DNA of 64,000 nt from Ostrinia nubilalis (taxonomy: Eukaryota; Arthropoda; Insecta; Lepidoptera; Crambidae), in assembly GCF_963855985.1 (NCBI RefSeq), contig NC_087109.1:5104001-5168000 (forward strand). Reading direction: 5' to 3'. The notes under the pieces are model-generated. The model was not told the origin of the DNA. It saw only the letters and a list, made by a program, of their open reading frames with translations, and did not search any database. Below, one piece after another: positions 53,301 through 62,201 of the stretch. The translations under genes and the position numbers were made by a program. Within the stretch, counting starts at the first letter, position 1, and every line of letters begins with the position of its first letter.

Positions 53301-55523
53301 AGTTTTAACATTACCTCCAAACACAACTCTCAACTTTGTTGTTTTGCTATCTTCGTTATGAACTGCATGATGAGCAAGAAAGTAAACGGGATCATCATAG
53401 ACATTGTATTGACTAATGTCAACTTCCTTGGCATGACCTAGCTTCACAAATTCGTCAATGAACTGTTTATATTTGACAAAATATTCATGATTTGTAGCAA
53501 ATTTTTTCTCTAGGGCATGAAATCTTTGCAAGGCAAGTGAAAAGGAATCTCCTATATCTAATTCTTCCAAAGGAAATTTTAATGGAATGTCAACATAGAA
53601 ATGGTTATTTTCTAATTTTACAGAGTTTTTAAAGCATGCCTCCGCCTGCATAAATTCACAATTTTGACTATTATTTTCCTCTGGTACCTTTTCTGAAAGC
53701 CAAAAGTTTTTCATTATATTTTCTAACCTATCATTGCAGTTGTCATCCTGAATAATAAAGTTTGACACTAGGTTGACATTGGCTGTATGTAATTTGGTGC
53801 TCTCAACTGTACCAGAGACCACATGACCAAATATAGTGTTTTGCAGAACAAGGCCATTTTCTAATTTAATTATGCCATCAAGGATAATTTTAGAATAAAC
53901 ATCTACTCCTAATAACAGACATATCTCAGATGGTTTATTGAACTCATCATCTGCTAATTGTATATGAGGAGGAATTTGACATTTTTTGAAATAATTTTGT
54001 GGCAAATTAGCAGTTATTGCATCCACAATATGACATTTAATTGATAATTTTACATCTTGTATTGAAGATTTGATAAGTAGGTTAGTATACTCATGAACTT
54101 TGTTTGGTGTATTGCCCAAACCAGTGATATTAAAATCTTGAGCCATAGGGGTCAAGTTTAATTGCTTTGCTAGTGAGCGCTTTATAATAGATACTTGACT
54201 GCCACAATCTAGAAGTGCCTTTGCAAAGGTTTCCTGCCCGAGATTGTCAATAACTTTCACTTTTAATGTAGGCAAGAGTATGTGTTTTTCATTCAAAGAT
54301 AAGTTGGAATGCAAAGTAATTACATCTCCCTTTGGTTTCCCTTCATGCAAAAGAGTATTGTGGCTATTTTTACAAACCCTACATTTAAAGTTGTATTTGC
54401 ATTTTTCTGAATGAACTCCAAGGCATATTGTGCACAAGTTGTTATCAGATACAAATTTTTTACGGTCAGCTACTGGTGCCATTTTAAATTTAGGACATGC
54501 ATAAATGGGATGATCATTACTACAAAAGAAACAATTTTTCACAGTTTTGTTATTTGAATTTGTGGCAACATTGGAAACTTTATATTGATTAAAGTTAGAT
54601 TTAGTTTTTCCTTCATATGAAGTATTTTTTACAGGTAAACTGTCTTCAAGACCTATTGCTCTTTTTTCTAAAAATGATAAAAATTCATCCATAGTAGGTA
54701 AGTTATCAGGACATGGCCTGTCAAGGTGGTAAGCTCGGTTGGTATAGCTATCAAGCTTACGTGAAAGCAAAGATATTAATAACATATCCCATTCCTCAAC
54801 AGGTTGGCCACAATTTTTTAAAGCATGAAGTTGTTGACGCACATCTGATATAAAAGACCTAATACTTGCCGCTGTCCCCTTTTGCATTTGGGGCATATCC
54901 AAAAGAAGATTGACATGGTTTGCAATAATTCTAACTTTATTATCATATCTTTGTTGTAACAATTTAACCGCTTCGGGATATGATTCGTTAACGAGAGGCA
55001 AGTTTATAACAACTGCCAACGCATCACCTTGCAAGTATTTCCTTAGATAAAACATTTTTTGAACATTGGATAATGATTGATTATTGTCAATAACTGCTTT
55101 GAATAAATCCATAAAGGGTTTAAATTGAGTAAAATCTCTACCATCAAATGTTGACAACTCAATATTAGGCAATTTACTATTTGACTGACTTTCTGAAACT
55201 GACTCTGATTTAAGTTTAACTATGGCAGCATTGATTTTACTAAGAATATTAAAGTATTTGTCTTCGACCAATTCCTGGTCTTCTTCATCACTTTCGTCTA
55301 AACATGATATATCTATGCATACACCCTCATACTCCTTGTAGGTGGTGATGAGTTTGTCCCTGCGCGCTTCCAGCATCTCAACCTTGGATAATTCCAGGTT
55401 ATTAGGTTCATCAATAAATTTTTCTAAGCGAGTGATTGCAGACTTACATTGTCCTCGCTGTTTGCAAAGTCTTTTCAGCTCCTTTTCCGTGGTAGCCATA
55501 ATAACGAAACGTAAACACCGCAC
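50379..55523 (-). CDS. BEL/Pao Gag-Pol polyprotein
   Basis: An uninterrupted frame of 1,714 codons from the first Met. The second Met (residue 9, MATTEKELKRL, at 55499) is the likelier start. Order by residue: Gag-type region about 110-300; cysteine/histidine clusters about 331-345 and 364-393; aspartic protease LLDCGSQVS near 438; reverse transcriptase with first Asp in LMCDIEKMF (about 778) and YVDD (about 854); RNase H with FSDAS (about 1031) and YTDSQ (about 1108); integrase zinc motif with HLRLLH ... CLTC about 1343-1378; catalytic triad in GVDFCGP, YCDNAKTF and GGLWEAG about 1412-1534; C-terminal Pao domain ending near KLCPLPL. All core catalytic motifs are present and no stop or frameshift is seen. 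The protease has DCG where most have DSG or DTG. Confidence 0.95.
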   Translation of the reverse strand: MRCLRFVIMATTEKELKRLCKQRGQCKSAITRLEKFIDEPNNLELSKVEMLEARRDKLITTYKEYEGVCIDISCLDESDEEDQELVEDKYFNILSKINAAIVKLKSESVSESQSNSKLPNIELSTFDGRDFTQFKPFMDLFKAVIDNNQSLSNVQKMFYLRKYLQGDALAVVINLPLVNESYPEAVKLLQQRYDNKVRIIANHVNLLLDMPQMQKGTAASIRSFISDVRQQLHALKNCGQPVEEWDMLLISLLSRKLDSYTNRAYHLDRPCPDNLPTMDEFLSFLEKRAIGLEDSLPVKNTSYEGKTKSNFNQYKVSNVATNSNNKTVKNCFFCSNDHPIYACPKFKMAPVADRKKFVSDNNLCTICLGVHSEKCKYNFKCRVCKNSHNTLLHEGKPKGDVITLHSNLSLNEKHILLPTLKVKVIDNLGQETFAKALLDCGSQVSIIKRSLAKQLNLTPMAQDFNITGLGNTPNKVHEYTNLLIKSSIQDVKLSIKCHIVDAITANLPQNYFKKCQIPPHIQLADDEFNKPSEICLLLGVDVYSKIILDGIIKLENGLVLQNTIFGHVVSGTVESTKLHTANVNLVSNFIIQDDNCNDRLENIMKNFWLSEKVPEENNSQNCEFMQAEACFKNSVKLENNHFYVDIPLKFPLEELDIGDSFSLALQRFHALEKKFATNHEYFVKYKQFIDEFVKLGHAKEVDISQYNVYDDPVYFLAHHAVHNEDSKTTKLRVVFGGNVKTKNGVSVNDLMLNGPIVQNDLFNILTLLRTYKYTLMCDIEKMFRMCFVSEKFRPLQNILWRDDPEKPISCLQLQTVTYGLKSSMFLSTRCLIELAQLYQDQFPAAAKAIKQSTYVDDIICGANSKEEIFELKQQLIELMKIGSFNLHKWCSNFPETLHDLPDSIKYFDQIALNKDNIIKTLGLKYDVLTDTFLFSCSIADDNNNLQTKRDILSFIGKMYDPLGLIGPIVVKTKLFMQEVWKSKINWDSTLPTALLPTWQKILRELKDMGTIQIPRAAVGFDNIETVELVGFSDASLHAIGCCIFLRSLSNDGQVQVSLLCSKSRVAPLSRKLTIPNLELNGALLLSELSSKVYKSLIDRYPNLKVVLYTDSQIVLAWLSSDKVKGTYVSNRVRDIQALTKNFTWSHVKGVDNPADLLSRGIAPYKLQYNQLWWHGPSFLSDYQFQHNITFSTPQVSELYKEENQNVCQLQQTHSEIQYNIFDKYSDFNKLQRVIALLLRFKNNCLNKNNKLSGSISPQELESAELVIIKHIQHETFSKEIELLQKGNQINSHMSSLHPFLDSNSVLRVGGRLQNATNLSYDKKYPIILPKSNNVVYMMIRKEHLRLLHAGAKLVLSSLSQKFWLLNGIREVKKVVHKCLTCFRNKAIAAKQLMGSLPSPRISASRPFQVTGVDFCGPFNIKVARVRKPIVNKGYVAVFVCFSTKAIHVELVSDLTTAAFLACLQRFIARRGLPSSIYCDNAKTFKGASNKLKELYDLFSNKSHVNDVENYCSNNLIKFKFIPSYSPEFGGLWEAGVKSVKYHIKRVIGSLSLTSEEFNTILTQIEAILNSRPLLPMSRDISDLSYLTPGHFLIGCPLTSYPEVDLTNKNNNRLKIWDLCCKIKQDFWKLWSQDYLTSLQNRPKWKRDHVNLKEGDLVIVKQKDVSPLCWSMGRIVKTFPGPDGRVRVADVKMGHNNKIYVRSYTKLCPLPLQDI

Positions 55524-55868
55524 TTAGTAGAACCACTTGATAAAAACACACAAACACTTTCACTTTTGACGAATATGGCCGTCACCCGGCAGCACCCACG
55601 CCGCGAATTTTCGCCAAGTGATTTTGTCGCCGGTGACCCCTGCCTCCCAGGCCGGGGTGTCGCACGGGGTTGCTCCAAAAATGACCCTGGGGTCTTGTAG
55701 CACGATGATATTGTCGTAGACGCGAGAATTTATAGAATTCTCGATGTAGGGACGCTCGCTGGCACGTGACCGGTTCCGGCTTATAGACCGAAATTATCGC
55801 CGATCCGCAGTAAAGACGAACGAAAACACTCACAGGTTATTTTATAGCTCGAAGGACCACTTTCCGCC
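55524..55868 (-). promoter_or_regulatory. BEL/Pao 5' leader with primer-binding site
   Basis: Lies between the 5' LTR and the gag start. The sequence complementary to a tRNA 3' end, TGGTCCTTCGAGC on the - strand, is at 55847-55859, 9 bases inside the LTR. I cannot say which tRNA. The rest of the leader is GC-richer than the LTR. Confidence 0.6.
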
Positions 55869-56048
55869 TGTTAAATAAAACAGGCGGAGTATTTTATAGC
55901 AAATTTTGATTTATTGAAACCAATTTATAAATGCACACAATATGGCTGCGCTGCGCTCCAAAATAGAAGAGAGAGCATAGAGTAAAGACCAATCTAATCA
56001 TAGACAATATTTTTTACTTTTTTAATTTTTTATGTTCCGTATTGAACA
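55869..56048 (-). repeat. BEL/Pao 5' LTR (180 bp)
   Basis: Same 180 bases as 49847-50026, with no difference found by eye. It should carry the promoter: TATAAA-type words lie near its downstream end in element orientation. Confidence 0.95.
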
Positions 56049-56053
56049 GTATC
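56049..56053. repeat. BEL/Pao target-site duplication, right
   Basis: GTATC, matching 49842-49846. Confidence 0.92.
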
Positions 56054-57844
56054 GAATGCCTTTTTTAGGTCTATGAAGATTCCTAGGGTTATTTTCCCTT
56101 GGTCTAGGCTGTGTCTTATGCTAGTTACTAGGTCAACAGTAGCAGATACAGTATTAGACTTTGGTCGGAAACCGTATTGTTTTTTAAATAGAAAATTAAT
56201 ATCGGCCAAGAATTTGCTCAATCTGATATGAAGTAGTTTTTCGAAAATTTTTGATATTACCGGGAGCACGGATATAGGACGATAGTTACTGGGCTCCATT
56301 TTACTTCCAGATTTAAAAATAGGAGTTACCCTAGCTGTCTTTAGAGAGTTAGGGAAGTATCCTGAACTGAAACAGTCATTTATACATTTTGATATAATGG
56401 GAGCTATAATATTTTTGATACATTTAATAACTTTTGTTGTGATTCCGTCTAAACCAGAGCTACTATTTACATCTAGGTTATTAATTATTCGTGATATTTC
56501 GTGAGGATTTGTTGGGTCTAGTTTTAGGAGTTGATGGTCATGGTTTTGAGAGGTTAGTGAAATTGATACGCGAGTCGAATCAGTATGGAATTGTTGTGGT
56601 ATTTTACTTGCCAACTCTGTGCCAATTGTTGCGAAGAAGGAATTAAATTTCTCGCATATAAGTTTTGTATCTGTTATTTCGCCTAATGGGGATGATAATT
56701 TAAAGGGTTTGATGGTTTCGGGTTGACTACTGGATAACCTGTTGATTAATTGCCACATTCTTCGCGGGTTTTTTTGACAAATCTCAAATTTGTGACGAAA
56801 ATATTGGTTCTTGGCAGTCTGGATCTTCTTGGAGACGTTGTTCCTCATTTTTATGAAGTCTTCTTTAACGTGCTCATCTGGTGTTTTCTTCATGTTTTGC
56901 CACAGAGAGTTTCTCTCATTTATAGATGCTATTATATCCCTATTTATCCATTCCTTACAGGGTGGGTTAGTTATTTTGGTCTTCATAATTTTGTTAATGG
57001 AAATAGCTCGCTGTATTAGATTTTCCAGTTCTTCATAGTCTTCAATCTGATGTATATTAAGCAATTCTTCCATAGTTTTATAGAGGTTGGCATAGTTTAT
57101 TGCTGGATACTGTACACGTTTTTTGCGATCTAGGCATGTCCTGTTTATCTCCAGATATATCTGCTTATGATCGGAGAGTGCAGATTCAATTACAGTCATT
57201 TGGAAAGTGTTTTGTTTCAAATTTGAGCACACATGATCTAAGATTGATTTTGTGGTAGATGTTTCGCGGGTACAGTACTCTTTAGAAATTTTGTTTAATA
57301 TGCGCATATTGGTATCTTTCAGTAGAGCGTTGTATTCTTTTACAGATTTATCGTGTTCGAGCAGGTTCAAATTGAAATCACCAAAAGCTATGATTCGTTG
57401 TCTTTTAGACAGGTGAAGACTGTAGTTTTTAAGAAATGCATCCACATTTGATGCTGGTTGTTTGTATACAGCTCCTATATCCAAGGCAAGCGTATTCAGG
57501 TGGACCCACAGAAAATGATTTCCATCTTCATATTGTTGTTCGATTTCGTGGTGTTCTATACTGTTATGTACATATATGGACACTCCACCGCCTCTTGAGT
57601 TTGGCCTATAGTTGTAATAATGTGTATAATTTGGCAGCTTCAATCTATTTGCCTCATCATCATTTTTTATCCATGTTTCTGTCAAGACAACAACGTGAAC
57701 TATATTCTTAAATGATTCAATCACGCATCTTAGTTCATCTAGTTTTCCATGTTTGACTAAACTTCTTACATTAGCATAGAAAAATTTTAGACATTTCTTC
57801 TCAATTGTTACTGAATTGTAATTTATGCATATTTTATGACTCAC
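56049..57844 (-). CDS. LINE ORF2 N-terminal part: endonuclease and start of reverse transcriptase
   Basis: From Met at 57844, about 600 codons. APE-type endonuclease motifs: ANVRSL (24-29), TETW (55-58), RGGGVSIYV (84-92), GDFNLN (155-160), SDHK (224-227). RT begins with NYRPISVLP and FEKLL, and box A FIDLKKAFDT (about 588-597). The frame then runs straight into the BEL/Pao LTR and ends at a stop a few codons inside it, so boxes B and C are separated from box A. In the LINE this protein nicks DNA and primes cDNA synthesis. No other defect is seen. Confidence 0.93.
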
Positions 57845-57864
57845 ATATTTCTGAGGACCTGTGT

Positions 57865-58806
57865 TTAAAGTTGCGTTTTCTCCTCTGTGTAGTTTTTTGA
57901 CGGCTTTTTAATGATCTTGGGGTGTCCTTTGATGTATTTTATAATTAGGTCAGTTTCTCCTTTTACAGTACGTTGTTTTAGGTCTTCCCTCAGCTGCGCC
58001 ATGATTTGGCGCTGATTTGGTGTCTGGTCACTGTACATTTTTATATTAGAATTCTTGATGCTAGTTTTCTTTTTCAATATCGTTTTTGCAGCCTCTTGAG
58101 ACGAGAAACACACCTTCAGTGCACGATCCTTACTCCTATTATATTTGCCTAGACGTATTATTTTTGCAGGGTTCGGACATTCAGGATATATGTCGGTAAT
58201 AACCTTCATTACTTCGATTCTGTCTGATTCTTTTCTGTTTTCTATATTATTATCATGTGGTTCAGGAATTCCAGCGATTATTAAATTTTTGCTGCGTTCT
58301 AGGCGCTGTTCTAATTCTTCAAGTAAATCTACCTGAGAGGTTGATGCTACAGGATGTTCCATAAGTGAGAGCTTATCTTGATTCTTTCGAAGTACACTCA
58401 CATCATTTTCAAGGGATTTTATTTTCTCTTGGGTATCAGACACAGTATGAGAAAGATTCTCGATTTGTGTTTTAAATACTCTGTTTTCGATTATTAATTG
58501 TTCAGTGGTAGTTTTAATATCTGTTAGTTGGTTTTTGATGGATGAGATGTCTTTTTGTATCATATTAATACCTTCAGTCTGAGATTTTCCAGCCTCAGCG
58601 ATGACCTGCAGTATTTCCATTTTAAATTCACTGAATTGGCGTTCATAGTCATCATCCCGTACTCGCTTCTTACGTTGTGCTACATTTCTTCGCTCAATGT
58701 CAGCAGCATTAAGCTGTGGTAGTTCCTGCTGGGAGGTACTGGTCTGTCCACTTACATTCATATTTTTAGATGGCGAATGTTTGACACTCATACCGCACTG
58801 CAACAA
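57865..58806 (-). CDS. LINE ORF1: coiled-coil, RRM-like nucleic-acid-binding protein
   Basis: 313 codons from the first Met; Met at residue 6 (MSVKH) or 16 could be the true start. Basic stretch RKKRVRDDD near 45-53, heptad-rich coiled coil about 62-150 (KDISSIKNQLTDIKTT ... IKSLENDVSVL), then an RRM-like core with NLIIAGIPEP (174-183), IIRLGK (216-221) and ALKVCFSS (229-236), followed by DQTPNQRQIM and a lysine-rich end. This layout is that of ORF1 proteins of many insect LINEs, which coat the element RNA. The stop is 20 bases before the ORF2 start. Intact. Confidence 0.9.
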   Translation of the reverse strand: MLQCGMSVKHSPSKNMNVSGQTSTSQQELPQLNAADIERRNVAQRKKRVRDDDYERQFSEFKMEILQVIAEAGKSQTEGINMIQKDISSIKNQLTDIKTTTEQLIIENRVFKTQIENLSHTVSDTQEKIKSLENDVSVLRKNQDKLSLMEHPVASTSQVDLLEELEQRLERSKNLIIAGIPEPHDNNIENRKESDRIEVMKVITDIYPECPNPAKIIRLGKYNRSKDRALKVCFSSQEAAKTILKKKTSIKNSNIKMYSDQTPNQRQIMAQLREDLKQRTVKGETDLIIKYIKGHPKIIKKPSKNYTEEKTQL

Positions 58807-59309
58807 AACTCGCTCCGCTTATCGCTCCGCTCGGTTAATGTGAATACGGGTTCTGAGTGCTGCGATCGGGGCGCGTCGTTGATGCGCTTTCTGTCCTCTT
58901 CGCTCTTCGATTTGGGCGTTTTTGGATATTGCACTGTATTTTAGGGTCTTTATGGTTAGTTATTGAATATCACTTTTTGAAATATTTTTGAAAATAATGT
59001 CGACACGTCTGCTCGCTACGCTAGTCGCCGCGGTAGTCTTAAGTAATCTTTGAAATTACGTGATCATTTGGGCTTAATGGCTTAGAATATTTACATGGAG
59101 TACCTAGGAACAGTCAGCTAAAAGACAAGGATAAAAATAGTTTTGAAAAACATAGGAAACGACACCAAAAAAATAAATAATTACGTCATTTATACATTAG
59201 GTCAAATTATTACCATCTTGACTTTAGTACGTTTCGGATCTCTTCATTTCTGATTCGATCTCGTAAAGAAACACCGAGTAACTATATATATTCCTTTTCA
59301 TAGTATGCT
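58807..59309. other. Probable LINE 5' UTR and flank
   Basis: 58807-59030 is GC-richer and contains CGCTCCGCT repeats, plausibly the LINE 5' UTR (internal promoter region). No boundary or target duplication can be fixed. 59031-59309 shows nothing. Confidence 0.4.
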
Positions 59310-59472
59310 GTACTGGAGAACGCAGCGTGGGCCGTCCTCCCACAAGGTGGACCGATGAACCTCATAAAGGTAGCATGTAGACGCATTATGCAGGCCGCTA
59401 CCAACCGGGCGATGTGGAAGTCATTGGGGGAGGTCTATGTTCAGCTGTGGATGTCTTGTGGTTGAAATGATG
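59310..59472 (+). mobile_element. RTE-type LINE 3' end, subfamily A
   Basis: GGAGAACGCAGCGTGGGCCG through CACAAGGTGGACCGATGA to GTGGTTGAAATGATGAGATG. One base inserted after CCGATGAAC shifts the frame. Confidence 0.78.
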
Positions 59473-59510
59473 AGATGATATACTTACTGATGATTGGTAA
59501 TTTCGGAGAA

Positions 59511-59518
59511 GTTGACAG
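59511..59518. repeat. hAT-like target-site duplication, left
   Basis: GTTGACAG, identical to 61941-61948. Confidence 0.88.
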
Positions 59519-60365
59519 TAGGGCATGCAAAAACCGAGCGGTTTGGAAAAACCGGTTTTTTCGGTTTTTATTTTTAAAAACCGAACTAAACCGGTTTTTT
59601 CGGGTTTTTCGGGTCGACTATTTGTAAGTAAATAAAAATGCTGCAAATTATAATAAAAATCATTTTATTTCTTTTATATTCTAGTTTGACAAGATGAAGT
59701 TACATGTTCTGAACATAATATTGTGAGATCAATTGAATAGTTTAATTAAAAATCAAATATAAAGAGATCAACAATAGGATACTTCGCTCATTAGCAAAGC
59801 AAAACCTTTGGTCAGGACTTCTTGGCGGGAATCTGAAGCGTCATGTTAGCGGTTTTGTTTTATTTCCTCAAATTCGTGTGTGGGCGACTATTAATGTATA
59901 ATAATGGTGGATTATTAACCATTGAGTGTTCGTGAACGTCCATGGGTGTGGGCAAGTGAAGCAAAACAGTGCATCGTGATTCTTCTGGTTCTCTCAAGTT
60001 GTCCATAGGAGGTCTCAGTAAAGCACCACAACTTTACTGAGACTCAAGGGGTGGGAAGGGGTATCATCTATCATCCTTCATTATATCATTACTTGATCTC
60101 ATTTTGTAACTCGTATCACTTATACTATACTGGAAAATGGCACAAATCAAGTCGACCTCGACGTGTATTGCCAACATCATCAAAAAAGAAGAAGAAAATT
60201 TGGTCATAGTTATGCTTATTTAAATAATATGTAAGTTGACACTGACAGAGACTAGCAAAGCAAAAATAATGGCGGCAATGGTCAAATACAAAGCGCGTTC
60301 CATTTTGCGCCCGCGCGCTTATAGCTTTAGCTAGAAGATACATGGTACTTTAGTTCAATACATAT

Positions 60366-60843
60366 GTTACGGTTAAAGTGATAAATGTGAAAATTATGAA
60401 TAATCGCCGGTTATTATGAATAATTACCGCACGATTTGGTAAATGTGATTAATATGAGGTCATTTATGTGTGTATAAAACTAAATAGGCGGCTTAGGGGT
60501 GGCCCAAGGGCCACCCCCGCCGCACCTTAACCTATTTTTCACTTTAAATCAAAACATTATGTTATGGGCATCATGGAAAAGTAATATTATGCAAGAAACA
60601 TTCCAAACTCATTATGCCAAATTATATTAATATATGATATCAAAACGTTCAAAAGTTTGGTTGTACACGAGCACATACACAAGATGTTGTTCTCTTTTAT
60701 GAAATTTGTTACCTACTAAGGTTGAATTATTAAATAATCATTGTTAAATGTGATTAATTTATCACTTTTACCGCGACTGTCGGTAATTATTCATAATAAC
60801 CGGTTATTATTAATAATTTTCAATTTATCACATTAACCGTAAC
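60366..60843. mobile_element. Nested inverted-repeat element (GTTACGGTTAA ends)
   Basis: GTTACGGTTAAAGTGATAAA at the left and TTTATCACATTAACCGTAAC at the right. AATAATCGCCGGTTATTATG and CATAATAACCGGTTATTAT pair inside. CATA may be the flanking duplication. The right end directly abuts the truncated RTE piece. Confidence 0.7.
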
Positions 60844-60845
60844 AC

Positions 60846-61745
60846 ATAGACTATACTCGCCATTAATGTTTATGCCGAATCCTTTCCATTCCAGGAGTTT
60901 GAAAGCGTCTTCCAATGCAGCGGTGAACAGTTTCGGAGATATAACATCTCCCTGCCTAACGCCTCGCTGCAGTGGAATCGCCCCCGTGCTCTGCTCCTGT
61001 ACTCGGACCGACATGGTGGCGTTTTTGTACAAGCACTTCAGCACCTCGATATACCGATAGTCAATACGGTACCGCTGGAGAGATTGTAACACTGCAAGTT
61101 ATACTCCTCAGTCTTCTGTATAACCTGCCGCAGCGTATGGATGTGGTCTATGGTACTATAACCTTTTCGGAATCCGGCTTGTTCGGGAGGCTGGAAGTCA
61201 TCGAACCTACGCGCGAGACGGTTCGTGATGACTCTCGAAAACAGTTTGTAGACATGACTCAGAAGCGAGATGGGTCTGTAATTCTTCAGCAAGGTCTTAT
61301 CACCTTTCTTGAAGAAGAGCACCACCACGCTTCTGTTCCATGCCTCTGGCGTAGTTCCCTGGAGTAAGACGGAGTTAAAGAGTCTCTGAAGGACTTTCAG
61401 TATCGGTGTTCCACCCGCATTCAGAAGCTCCGATGTTATTCCGTCATCACCCGGTGCCTTGTTGTTCTTTAGCTGTTTGAGAGCCATCCTAATCTCGTAT
61501 AGGCTGATGTCCGGGATATCTTCGGTATAGTGTCGAGTTAGCTTAGCTCTTGGATCTGAAGTTGAGCTATCAACGGGTTTGGTGACCGAGGTATATAGCT
61601 GTCCATAAAACCTCTCGATCTCACCCAGAACCTCGGCTTTTGTTGACGTTACACTACCGTCCGCCGTCGTTAGCTTCGTCAGCTGGCTTTGCCCAATAGA
61701 GTTGTCTCTTGCGAACACTTTGGAGCCTTGGTACCGCTTCCACAT
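60846..61745 (-). pseudogene. Broken RTE-type LINE reverse transcriptase
   Basis: The first frame (61745 down to about 61090) holds LKQLKNNKAPGDDGITSELL, WNRSVVVLFFKKGD, NYRPISLLSHVYKLFSRVI and QAGFRKGYSTIDHIHTL. A deletion at about 61098 then joins EEYNL to a second frame (VLQSLQRYRIDYRYIEVLKC ... GVRQGDVISPKLFTAALED) and shifts the reading. The deletion removes the RT box A region with the first catalytic Asp. The piece stops at the nested element, before the YADD box. Both ends are cut, so it is dead. Same general family as the many RTE 3' ends, though no overlap exists to prove it. Confidence 0.85.
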
Positions 61746-61940
61746 TGCATTACAATAATTGTTTTTATTGATATGACTAAAGAAGCGTGTTCTTGTATGA
61801 GTTATTAAATTATCTAAAATCGTAGAAGAAAAACCGAAAAAACCGAAAAAGCCGGATTTATAACTGACAAAAACCGAGTTCCAAATTGTGTCGGTTATCC
61901 GGTTTTTTCGGTTATCCGGTTAACCGGTTTGCATGCCCTA

Positions 61941-61948
61941 GTTGACAG
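61941..61948. repeat. hAT-like target-site duplication, right
   Basis: GTTGACAG, matching 59511-59518. Confidence 0.88.
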
Positions 61949-62013
61949 CCTGCCACCTGTCAAGGTTGAGAAGTAAAATTTGACAGCGCCATATCTACGA
62001 AAAATATTATTGA

Positions 62014-62201
62014 CTAGCTTTTGCCCGCGGCTTCACCCGCGTGAAATTTCGTTTGTCATAGATCGTCATAAATTATAGCCTATATGTTATTCTGGGTTAT
62101 AAACAATAATACTGTAAAGTTTCATCCGTTCAGTAGTTTTTGCGTGAAAGAGTAACAAACATTCAGACATCCAAACTTTTGCATTTATAATATTAGTAGG
62201 A
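62014..62201 (-). mobile_element. Helitron (Lep1-like), 188 bp
   Basis: The - strand starts TCCTACTAATATTATAAATG after A and ends GTGAAGCCGCGGGCAAAAGC, TAG before T. The stem is just inside the CTAG end. Confidence 0.85.

Larger units (their letters stand above)
49847..56048 (-). mobile_element. Complete BEL/Pao LTR retrotransposon, 6,202 bp
   Basis: Two identical 180-bp LTRs, a 5-bp target duplication, a tRNA primer site near the 5' LTR, and one long gag-pol frame. Inserted in ORF2 of the LINE in the same orientation. No envelope frame. The ~350 bp between the pol stop (50379) and the 3' LTR is AT-rich and non-coding. No purine tract is obvious next to the 3' LTR: in element orientation the bases there are CAGTGCCCGCCCCAACTTA. 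The identical LTRs point to very recent insertion. Confidence 0.95.
48738..58830 (-). mobile_element. CR1/Jockey-group LINE, two ORFs, interrupted by BEL/Pao
   Basis: Reads leftward: ORF1 (58806-57865), a 20-bp gap, ORF2 (57844-56049), the BEL/Pao insertion (56048-49847), then the rest of ORF2 (49846-48785). Outer limits are approximate because I find no clear target duplication. The 5' UTR may reach about 59030, and the 3' end may be the TA repeat or beyond. Taken without the insert, both ORFs are open, so this was a full-length and perhaps active LINE when hit. The exact clade (CR1, Rex1, Daphne) is not decided. Confidence 0.8.
59519..61940. mobile_element. 2.4-kb hAT-like element, composite
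   Basis: The ends TAGGGCATGCAAAAACCG and CGGTTTGCATGCCCTA are inverted, each followed by CCGGTTTTTTCGGTT-type repeats. An exact 8-bp direct repeat flanks the whole, the hAT signature. The interior has no hAT transposase that I can see. It holds an inverted-repeat element (60366-60843), a broken RTE polymerase piece (60846-61745) and a small hairpin (60013-60042, stem TCTCAGTAAAG). Confidence 0.82.
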
